From assembly GCA_013396635.1 (NCBI GenBank), contig WBMW01005319.1:105645-169644 (forward strand): a stretch of DNA of 64,000 nt, read 5' to 3'. Positions 40,701 through 52,700 of this stretch are shown in pieces (positions within the stretch are counted from its first letter, which is position 1; every line of letters starts with the position of its first letter). The position numbers were made by a program, and so were the translations under genes. Under the pieces are notes generated by a model that saw only the letters and a list, made by a program, of their open reading frames with translations, did no database searches and was not told where the DNA came from. Source of the DNA: Penelope pileata. Taxonomy: Eukaryota; Chordata; Aves; Galliformes; Cracidae.

Positions 40701-43700
40701 CCAACCTCTGTGAACATGTGATAGTGGAAACAAATGAGCCTGTGCACATCCAGTATTTTAGGAGGCGCAGGAAGTTTTCAGATGTAGGCAGAGGAAGAAT
40801 GTCTCTCTGGGTTTTATTCAGTGCTGTGTTGTGTGGGTTCTGTTCAGCATCCTGGCAGTGTGTCGTTAGCACTTCCTACAGAACGCACTTCCTGCTCAGG
40901 CTTTTCTTTCTCATCAGAAAGACTTCTTTCACATCTACTTAATCTCCTTTCACATTAAATCCCTTATGTAAAAACTGGGACAATTCCCGTGTTTTTCAGC
41001 ATACCACTTCTTAAAATGTGTACCCTGTTTTTCTTGTCTTTGCTCTCCTGTCCATCAGCTTTCACTCAGTAGTCCTCCCCCAGAAAAGATGAAGAAAGAT
41101 TATTTTACTAAGGTCATGCACCCATTTTTCTTTGAGATAAGACTTAAGAGTTTTTTGTATTCCTTAGTAACTGTTTTATTTGATGGAAGGGACCTAAGTA
41201 TCAACCACCTCTCATCTTTCCACACAAAGTGTCATTGGGAAATACCGTGAAGATGACGGTACAAATACGAACAATATAAAAAAAACTCTGAAACAGAATG
41301 CAAAGGTTTTTCAAAGCCAGTGCTCCAAAACATTGCAACACAACAGCATCCTATAGATAAGCAGAAATACCTGCTTGTGTACTGTTCTTTTGAAAAGTAA
41401 CCTAAAAGAAAATAGAAAAGCGTCCAAATTAATTAGACTACATTGGAAACCAGAATATGCTGAATCTCGAGAGAAAATAACCCTAGCAAGGTCAGTACAT
41501 AAACAAGCTAGATGACAGAAGTCTGCAAAACTGAAAGATTTGCTACAAAAGGGGTTAGTCTACAACATCTACTTATTATCCTCAGAGTTCTACAAGTGGC
41601 AATTTTTTCTCCTTTTTAAAAATGACACTGAAATGATTGTTTTTTGAATGTGGTTTTATGTTTCTAGTGATCTAGAGAAGAAATACGGTGATCTTTTGTG
41701 AACTTCAACTAAGAAATTGTGTGTGGACATGTAATCAAAATTGCATTTTTCTTATTGTAAGCGCCAAATGCCATTTAGGTGCTTACATGCCAGCACTTTT
41801 CTCTCTGAATTCTTAGTTTGTGAGCAAATTCCTTGTAAGAACTTGAAAGAGTGTAAAATCAATGTAAAATATATTTATATCACTCTTCCCTAGATACTTG
41901 TAAAGATGCTCATTAAAGACCTACGTATTAAAATCCTGTTTCATTTTCACCATGCTCCCTTATATACCTCAATATATTTTAATGTCACCATTATTTGTTT
42001 TTCAGACCTGTTCTTAATCTCTCACAAAGGGTTAGTGAAATGCCAAAACATCAAGTTTCTAACATTTTTGAAAACAGTTTTTGTTCTGTTCTGTTTTAGG
42101 AGCATGGTATTCCAATTGATATGGGCTATGCAGTGGCTCCTCACCATTCTGGAGTCTATCCAGTGCACGTTCAACTTTATGATGCCTGGAAAAAGGTCTG
42201 GAATATCAGAGTTACCAGCACAGAAGAATACCCACATCTGAAGCCCGCAAGGTATAGACGAGGCTTCATCCACAGAAATATCATGGTGAGCTGTATTTAT
42301 GATGCTCATATTACAACCATTCTTAACATTTTACCAACTATTTATTTTTAAGTGAAAAAAGCATGGTATCCTGAAAGTTCACGTTGTGAGAAGCACACGT
42401 TGCTTTGCATAAATAGCAAGATATATTTGACAGTATCTTGTTAATTAAAATCAGTCTGCTGATGATGATGTTACTGCTGAGGAAGGTGGCCTCCAGGAAC
42501 CCTACTGTTAACAGTTAACAGGCTGTTAGCTGTTCTGTTCCTACTGTTAAATACTGATTCAGAGGTCTCAAGAAAAAAGGCAACTTTGCATCTTTTAACA
42601 GAATGAGTTAGATTTTTAACAGGTTTTAAATTTGCACAGTACCATTAACTGCAGAAGGGTTTTGCCAATTTATGCCATCTGAGAATCTGCATCTTTATGC
42701 ATAAATATTTTTTCTTCCATTTGAACTGTGCACAGTTGCCCTCATTTTGCTCCTTGCCATACAGAAATGTGAACTGTGCTTTGCACTGTGCCTTAACCCC
42801 CAGCTAGGCTGTGGGCCCAGGTGGTCAGTCTGGATGCAGGGCAAACACCTGTGAGGTGGAGGGAGGGAAGATTCTCCCCCAGGCTACGAAACTGCACAGT
42901 TGATGTAGCTACAAATCAAACCATCCAAGTTTTCTGTATTACATAATCCACAGTGTAGTTCACTGACGGCAGTATTTGCCAGAAGCGTTGTGCAGTACGG
43001 ACGTGGAAGGCATTATGCTAATACCTTCAGGTCACTGGGACACAGACTGTGGTTCACATAACATGGTTAGTATCTAAAAAGTGTTTCAAAAGAACTTTCA
43101 GAAATACTTGATGGCATGTGCTTGAGTAACTTTCTTTTGGAGCATGTGGGAAATTGGTGAATGGGAAAGATAGGAGTGTGCGTACTGCGTTACACCTCTG
43201 GGTGCAGCCACAGCTTTGGAGGGTTGTGTGCCTTAGCACAAGACTGCTACAGAGCTTCTAACTTAATTCTGGTATTGTCCTCCAGTTACCATGGATACTG
43301 CTTTTCCTAAGCAGAATAATATGTCAAAGTTTTAATGTTCTGCTCTATTTTTGGGTGAATCAAGATGTAATGATCTCCAGACATCCAGGAAAGAACTGAC
43401 ACCATACAGATTTGAGCTGAAGTTTGTTCTCCTGAAGGCATAAGCAGCACGTAAAATAGTGTGTTTGTGGTTATGCTCGGGGGTGTAGAGCACTTGGGTA
43501 AGACTGGTCGACTCAGAGAATCTCCAGAAATCTCTTTCATAAATTTTTGTTAAAGCATACCATTCAAAGACACACGATGAGATTTAACACGAGGAGAAAG
43601 GACAGTGGGGCCAAATGTCAATTTACTGAGAACAGTCGTATAGAACCACCTGTTTTAGGAGTCTCAAACTTTCATTTCCCCAGGGCAAACATTAAAATTT

Positions 43701-46700
43701 ACATCTGCAGGCTTATAGTGATGAATGCATGCAGTAATAAAATCATTGTGTAAGACTTTCCAGAGCATTTCCCATCCAGTACAGCTTCATTCCCTGTCTC
43801 TGTGAAGAATTGGTCTTGTATTTCATGGTGAAAAAAGCATATGCAAGTTTATAGCAAACACACAAATTCCATACATTTTATGACAACACAGAATGTATAA
43901 TCTAAGGTCACAGCATTCTGCACAATATCAAAAGATTTTGAGAAATGAAGCTGCAAGAAAAAGAGCATCTACAAAACCACAGTACCTGTCAACTAAGGAA
44001 TTTGCTTGTTTTAAAAGTTTAAGCTTTTGTATAATAAATGTTCCAAACTGGACTAAAAGATTTGAGAATTGTCTCAGTTTAAGAATTCTACATGGTAAAT
44101 ATTCGGCTGCTGAGTTTCTATAGGAAAGAGATGTAAATGAAATATTCTCCAGCAAGTTATTTTCTGAGGTTGATAGAAAATATTTTGAGGATCAACTGGA
44201 AATCCTGAGCACACTTACTAGATTGGCTCATTCAAAAGACCTGTTCTTTGCACGTTTAAAAGGCATGCTTTTGTTTCTGCTACTTTTTATTCCAACTGAT
44301 CTTACAAAGCCAGCACAGGTGAATGAGAGAAAAATATTTCTTAAAATATGAATAAAATCAATGAAATTTAAAAAAAAATCAGTAAGATGAGTCACATCAG
44401 CATACAGTTACTGTCGGTGGTGATGCCTAAGCAAAAAATAAATATATATTTGAGATCACTCTCTGGTTTCAAAGGAAATGTGATGAATTTCTGGATGTTA
44501 TGATTTAACTGATGAAACCTCTGTTTCTTTCTGTATGCACTTATTCGTTTGTCAGTGTATTTGTTCAACTAAATCACTGTTGACTTTTGGCAACGTTGCA
44601 ATGTCAAATCTACAAAATAGTTATCACAAAATAACATCATCGGTTGTGTTACTGGCTTTTATTATCTCATGAAAAATATAAACAGTTTTCGTTGGTGAAT
44701 TTCTTTTAAATCTTTTGGTTGTGTTTTTTTTTTCTTTTTTTAATTAAATTCAGGTGCTTCCTAGGCAAACTTGTGGCTTATTCACCCACACTATTTTCTA
44801 TAAAGAGTATCCTGGAGGCCCAAAGGAACTAGACAAAAGTATCCAAGGTGGAGAGTTGTTCTTTACAGTGGTTCTCAACCCAGTAAGTACAGTGTAATTT
44901 TGAAATGATTTTTAAAAAAATTAAAGGAAAATTAAAGGAGAATTGAATGAGTGCTTCAAGGCTAATCAGAGCTGGTAACTAAATAGTAATTATTAGCCAC
45001 AGAGTGAGCTCCTGTGCCTTTCCAATTATTGAATTTAAGATCGAATATTATGTATGCTCTGCTAGTCATACAAACTTAATCTCAACATTTCTGAGTACTG
45101 GGTGCTCTGAAATAAATGCCCCTGAGAATACAACCCAAATTTTCTTTGCATTCTACTTGTGTGACGGCAGCTATTCACGTGAGAGATTCTGCTTCCTTAT
45201 AGCACACTGGAAGCAACCACAAACTGCAGAATAAACCACAAAAAAGAATTAAACCATATGTGAATCGAAGCTTTTGGCATGAGAACCAGTATTGCTGCCT
45301 TTTTCCCAGGGCATTCTATAGTCAGAGGTCTTGCAGGTAAGAAAAGTATCAGTCTACGCAGGAAATCCTGCTCTGCAAACAATCTCTGCTGATAGTATTT
45401 TATATGGGAAATAAGAATTCGTAGCTAATCTCATGGTCTGCAAGCTGTGTTTATTTAGTATATATTTATACACCCTCACCGCTGGTTAAATCGTGATCTG
45501 ATAGTAGCTGTAAAATGATCTTGGCAGCTATATCCATCTGTTGTGCAAACAAAGAAGCAAGATTGCTTCAGATAGATTTCTAGCAAGCCCAGGTAAAGTA
45601 CTGGATAGTTTAATGGTCATAAACAAGGGTAACCAATGTTTCAGACTTACAGAATGGTGGTCTCCCACCAAGATTACGACACTTCCCCCTGGAGCAGCCA
45701 GATCCCACAAGAGAGATGCTTTCCCCTCAGTGGCTGCTCTTCAATGAGCCCAGGGCAGCCCCACCCTGGGTGCACCCCTCCCAGTCACCTGGGGGGGCAC
45801 GGGTGCTCCCCAGGCAGCCACTGCCCTTCACCAGGTGCTCCATCGCTGATTCAGGCCATGACCTAGTGTTCCCCTTGCAATATTGTGTTCATAAAGCATT
45901 CAAAATGCTGAAGTGCCAGCAGGCTGAAGAAGAGCCTGAACAGTACCATAACGTGCTACCTGCTTTTCCAGTAGTGTTTAGTATGTCTGTCTTCTGTTAA
46001 AGATCTTGCTGACTACAGCAGCCCTTAGGCAAGATCATACTATATCAGGATCTTGCACAAAATGTCTTATATCAAATAAATAAATAAATAAAAATAAAAT
46101 TAATTGCTCCCCATTATTAGTTAGATAATTGACTTACGAGGAGGTTGTGCGAATTGCACAAATTTAGCCAGGGACGTCTGTGTAGAATTCTTCAGTGAGC
46201 ACATTCATCCCTTATCCAGTAAGAAAGCTTTCTACCTTCATTTTTTCACATTGTTACTTCTTTTCCTACTCCATTTTTGCTTTCAGAGTATCAGGGGTTG
46301 CGTGTAAGAGCACAAAGCTGTTTTTCTCCTTGTTCTGAGTGCTTTAGTAAACTTCCTTATAGGAAAGAACCTGGAGACAGCTGGCATTAAAGAGGTAGAA
46401 CTGCTTCTAAGTGGTATTGAAGCCACATTAAGAGAATATAAGGAGAGATGTTCCCATCAATTGAAAGGAGACAATATTTGCATTTTAGCTTCATTTTGAA
46501 ATGTTTTAACAATAGCAGGCTCTGGCTCTGCTATGCTTAACTGCATATCTCAGAGTAAATAAAGCTCACGGCTAGTTTTGTGAAATATGGCATCCCCTTA
46601 TAAAGGAAACATTTTTTCTGTATCAATTTATTTATTTTGCATTAGCTGCACCAGAAACATTCCAAAATAAACCCAAATGACTTTGGCAAAACTCAAATCA

Positions 46701-49700
46701 GCGTGTTTAGATAAATAAATAATCTTTACTGACATTAAAACATTCAGCATGTCCCTTGATAAAATTGTTAGAATTTTCAGTGACTGCAGATTCTGTCTGC
46801 AATGAAGTTTTTAATTAATAAAACAGATTTCCATTATATGTCCTGTAGAATGAAAACGTACCAGTCAGGATTCTGCTAAAGGCAGCACTGCATATTCCAG
46901 CGTTTTTTCTGATGATGTACGTGTTCTCCCACGGGAGCAGCTATTAGGGATCAGCTATCAGAGCAGCTCCTGTCGATTGAACACGTGGCAATCACACAGA
47001 GCTCGTAGAAGTGAAGGACCAGCACCCTCAGCTCACAGAAGACTGGCGGGTTACCTTACTCTGCACTACACGGACAGCAGGAGAATGAGTTCCCTGCTCT
47101 CTGAAATAACTTGCTTGTAGTTAACAGTGAGTTTGTATATTCCATGGAACATATGCTAATTGATCATCGTAGCATTTCCTTCCCATTGTCATTCTTATTA
47201 GTGAGATAGGTATATCCCAATTCCTTATTCTTTAAGGCGTTAATACACTGTGAAAGAGATAGAGTGGAAAATAACGCGGAGATATGTATTCTGGCATTGT
47301 GGAAATCCACACTCATTAAGAACCATCTGCAGACTCAATCTTATGTGTCAAACTGGAAGCAGGTGGCTAAAGAGAGCTACAAAGAACGATGAAAAACTCC
47401 GCTTCAAAGAGAAATCCAAAGGATCAATGTCAATTATATTTGAAAAGATACTAAAAAAAGAAACAATCTGAAATCTCATGGAGAATCTAGGCAACGAACT
47501 CCCTTTAGATGTCCTGAAACAGAAAACCAGAGGATAGCCAGTTGCATGAGGATGTGAATTGTATCAGGATCTTGCTCCAAAATAATGTTTTTGACGTCAA
47601 GAACTTAACCAAAATTTGAAATACAGAATTAAATTTGGTTGGATATTCCCGACTGTAATAGTTGATAAGACATGGATTCCATATAAACGTTCATGCTTTA
47701 TGTTACCCTTAGGAACAGGGAAGACTTTCCTAGTGGATTATTTTTCACATGACTCCCTGCTGTAGAATGCGGAATACTTTCTCAGACACATCTGCTACCA
47801 TCTGCTTCTGTAGACATCATGAGCACTAGGCAGGTCAAATGCAGGACAGACTTACTAGTGTCATTGTTTGGGGATTTTTTAGCATGGCAAAGCTTATTGT
47901 TTTTCTAAGGGCAAAGATTCAATAATGAAAATAAAATTTGTGAAGCAGACCAGCAATATTAAATGCAGTATCTCTCACCTGCTTTCTTCTAGTTCATTAG
48001 ATTTCATTCCTAGAGTCAATTTCTTAATGTTTGCTTTAGTTTTCAAGTGCTTATGTGGAAGATGTATTTTGATTCCAGAATCCAAACAATCTAATAAGCC
48101 CAGTTTTTCTTAACACTAACTTTCATGAGGAGCATGGTCCAAAGCAATGTGATATGCCTTTCCTTTTCCACTAAAATCAATGAGAGTTAAGCTGAACCAG
48201 TTTAAATTTGTAGAATACGTGCATGACTTCGTCCCAAATATCCTGGGATGTTTTTCATTTGAACTGTGGAAGATACAGATCAGAAGCTTTGCAGTACCAG
48301 ATGGATGTTTAAGGCGAATGACACTTCATAAAAATTTCCTGTATCTTTTCTGCCTCCAAGAAAAACAAACTACACAAAATGCAGTAATTGCACTAAGCTT
48401 ACGTGCACTTCCTTACAAAATAGTGTGTGTCTACAGATCTGAAGAAAAAGGAGAATGCCCTGTGGAGAGAAATTTGGTGAAAGCCGTCAGACGTTTGACA
48501 GCCCAACAATGAAACTAATGTGCACCAGCTGTGTATTCTCCATAAGGTTGCAGTCGTAATGATCGAGAGGAAAGACTGTTCATGGTTTAGGCCCTGTGCC
48601 TGGTTGATCTTAAAATAATTGTAATCTTTATATGCATTCGGTTCTAAGTATTATTTTCCTCTAGTTTCTACCTCTCCCAAGTTACAGTGAGTAGAACTGT
48701 TATTAAGCTAATTGACTTGCAACAAGGGAGAAATTATCTCCTTTAGCTCTAAAAATGAGAGGATTTATACGAGCATCGGCAGGGCCTACTGGATCTTAAT
48801 GTGACCCTGAGCAAGAGGAACAGTCAGGCTTTGGAACTACAGGGAAAAATACAAAACCAAAGGCAGAAAGCCAAAGGCAGTCAGGCTCAGATCTTCCATT
48901 GCTGTCTGTCCAGCTTTCCACATCCTCATGTTTAATCATACTGACAGAGAGAGGCAGTGAAGACTGCAAATGAGGCTGCTTCCACTTGACAGGCTCATCC
49001 CTCTTCACAGGTGGGTGAGGAAGGTGACAGTTTCATCTTTCCTCTGTTCTCTCATGCCTGTGTCAGGAGCTCCTGGGAGCTCCAACAAGAGTCTGGGGAG
49101 TTGCCGTCAATTGGGGAGGGAAGGGAAGTCAGTTATGCCTGCTGTTTTGGCTGACTGCAAAATACAAGTATTCCTTGCCCTTCTGTCTTCATAACCCACC
49201 CATAGCCAGGGTCTGGTATTTTTTGGGTGATACAGACAAAATCTAAAAGCAACTAAATGAACAGGTGCCGCGGAAAGGCTGAGGAACAGACAAGCTGTCT
49301 AGAGGTAATTCCATCTAACAGTGTACAGTAATTGCATTTAAGTTATGGCCAAGAAGAAAATTTTGCCTGCCTTCAGAATTCTCGAATGGAAAGCCATGTA
49401 GAAGTGTTTTACAGCTGTTAGTGAAGCAAGCCTCTTGGGCAAGCTTGTAAACAAGACAACCTTACCAGCTAGGAAATTGAGTCACAAGCATAATCACAGC
49501 TTTTGGAGAACACCAGAAAAAAGCAAGGCTTATGCAAAAGCTGAAAATAAACTCAAGTTTCCTTACTGTCAGACTAATAATTCAGAACTACACCAAATAT
49601 GTAATTTTGTTTGATCTTGTAAATCTTCCCTGGCTCCATCATATTTATAGCGTAGGCACTGCTATGCAAATCAAATTCAACTCGCTGACTTGCTATCTTT

Positions 49701-52700
49701 GCCAAGTGGGCAGATCCATGGCAACTACGAAACTAGCAGTACAGCCCAGTAGCAAAAAAGTGATTTGCAAGCTGGAATCTTTGTGTTATGGAATTGAGCA
49801 CAGCTTTTCCGGTCGGATAGAGGTCTTAAAGGAATATATTTAACCTGATCTAGCACCAGATCTGGAGGTTGGTGGCCCTGCCTGTGGCGGGGGGGTTGGA
49901 ACCTGATGATCCCTGGGGTCCCTTCCAACCCAGGCCATTCTATGATTCTGTATTTCAACTAATTAAAAACAAATTTTCAAGCATAGACTGTGATCTAATT
50001 CATTATTCTATCGCTTTGTGAGTCTAGTAGAGCAAAACCAGCTGTTCCCGAGTCTCTAAATGCCTGAAACAAAGTTCTTCTGAGTAATAGGGAGACAGTA
50101 TCAGAACTGCAGAGTGTACACAATGCCAAATTAATTGGAATATAGGTGTTCTGAGAGTTAGACACACACTTGTGGCCTGTAAACATTTGTTCAGTAGTTA
50201 AAATAGCAGCAATATACTAAATTGGTAATCTCTCTGCTTCTTGTGCCTAGCAGAGAACATGTAATTAATTGTTAATCATAATTTTTACTTAATTTTAAAG
50301 CAATACGCTTTACTTCATTGAAAGGCCTCCATGCTGCTTTGTAGTGTTGTTGCACAGATCAGCCATGTCCATGACAACACCACCTTGATGGCTGGTTTAG
50401 GGGTATGAAAATACAAATTTGTTGAAGCAGAATTGCCTGCAATAGAATCATAGAAACACAAGATTGCAAAGGACCTACAAGATCATCTAGTCCAACCGTC
50501 TCCCTACACCACCAATATTTCCCACTAAATAGCTATACCATATCCCTTAGCACCTCATCCAGATGCTTCTTGAACAGCACCAGGGACGGTGACCCCACCA
50601 CCTCCCTGGGCAGCCATTCCAGTGCCTGACCACTCTTTGGGAGAAGAAGTTTCTCCTTATATCTAACCTGAACCTCCCCTGGCTCAACTTGTGGCCATTC
50701 CCTCTAGACCTATCATTAGTGATCTGGGAGAAGAGGCTTATCCCCTCCTNNNNNNNNNNNNNNNNNNNNNNNNNNNNNNNNNNNNNNNNNNNNNNNNNNN
50801 NNNNNNNNNNNNNNNNNNNNNNNNNNNNNNNNNNNNNNNNNNNNNNNNNNNNNNNNNNNNNNNNNNNNNNNNNNNNNNNNNNNNNNNNNNNNNNNNNNNN
50901 NNCCTCAGGCAGATCCATATTTCCTCCCAACTTGGTGTCATCTGCAAACTTACTGAGGGTGCACTCCATCCCCTCATCTAGGTCATCAGTAAAGATATTG
51001 AGCAAGATGGATAGATTTATATATAAATAGATTTATATATGGCAAAAAACATGAAAGTTGTACCCAGTTCATAATAAATGGTTGCTCCCAGCTTTTTCTT
51101 TTACCAAATCTTCTAGATCCAGATTTAGTATGTCAAAATAATAAATCTGCTTTACAAGGTCAGTGTCACTGTCAGTCTCAGTCTTCCCTCTGCTTTCCCA
51201 GTGTTTCTAAAGAGGTTGCAGCTAAGCTCTGACAGGAGAGCCTTCTGTCTGCTGTGCAATCTCTTTGTGTTACAGTCAGATCCTGACAGCCTAGCACAGA
51301 GGGATCAAAAGTGTACCCCAAGGGGTGCCAAGGCGATCCATTAGGCTGTGAAAATAAAATATTAGATCTTTACTATTAGGTGTATATTATTTATAAATAA
51401 TAAATATACACATATTTGGAGTGCAAGTTCAAAAATGTTTTAGTGATAGAAGTGTACTTCCCAAAAAGATTGGAGACCACTGGCCTAGGGGGCTAGTGCT
51501 CTCCTGACTTTTTCCTATTCTGTACGCTTTTGTGCTTAAATTTGTTTTACTCTGCTGTAGACATTACTGTTTCTTTTTCTTTTCCTGCATTACTGCTGCA
51601 ACTGAAACCAAATCCAGAAGTCCTTGTGCGCCATTAAGAAGATATAAACAGATAAAGAGTATGAGAAAAAACCGTAGTGAGGTGTAAGTGAAACTTATTC
51701 ATCTGCAAAATGTTGGTATAAAATGGAATTTGAATATGAGGCAAAGTGCATTTTGCTTACCTGGAAAAATGGAAGGGAGTGGGAATATTTACAGGGCGCC
51801 CAATGTGAGGATTGTGCTGGACACTGCTGCTTTCCGTAAGAGCAGCTGGTCTTGTTCACCATTAATCATTTATATCCCAGTGTAGGGAAACTTTGTAATT
51901 CACCCTTCCTGACCTTTACTTGGTAAGCCTGGTAAGAAAAAGCCTTTCCCACTCTCCTTGAATGGTTCTTGTCTTTTGAAAAATAGTCCCCTTGGTTTCA
52001 GGATGAGGGAGCCCAGAATGCAACCATTCCATAAGCCAGCAGCAGTAAGAGGGGCTGCTCACGTTTGTGAATGAAAGGGTCATGTCATTGCTTTGAAAGG
52101 CTGGGTCATAGAATCATTAGATGTATCTAAGATACAACTTTACTAGCAGCTCAAAGCAAAGCTAATTCACAAAAAGCAGTGTTTCTTTCTGCTCCAGAAG
52201 AATAGAGAAATAAGACTTCATAGAACCACAGAATCATAGAATGGTTCAGGTTGGAAGGGACCTTAGAGATCATCTTGTTCCAACCCCCCTGCCATGGGCA
52301 AGGACACCTCCCACCAGACCAGGTTGCCCAAAGCCCCATCCAGCCTGGCCTTGAACACTGCCAGGGAGGGGGCATCCACAGCTTCTCTGGGCAACCTGTT
52401 CCAGTGTCTCACCACCCTCACAGGGAAGAATTTCCTCCTTATATCTAGTCTAAATCTACCCTCCTCCAGTTTATAACCATTACCCCTTGTCCTGTCATTA
52501 TCTATCCTTGTAAAAAGCTCCTCCCCATCTTTCCTGTAGGCCCCTTCAGGTCCTGGAAGGCTGCTATCAGGTCCCCCCGCAGCCTTCTCTTCTCCAGGCT
52601 GAAGAGTCCCAACTCTCTCAGCCTGTCCTCGTAGGGGAGGTGCTCCAGCCCTCTGATCATCCTCGTGGCCCTCCTCTGGACCCGCTCCAACAGCTCCACA

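Larger units (their letters stand above)
34492..42099 (+). other. NDST3: NDST3 intron after coding exon 3 (7.6 kb)
   Basis: Holds one half of a 103-bp inverted pair (38318-38419), a dispersed-repeat copy (38690-38777) and a minus-strand ERVL remnant (38810-40260). I recognise nothing in 34.5-38.3 kb or 40.3-42.1 kb. Confidence 0.9.
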
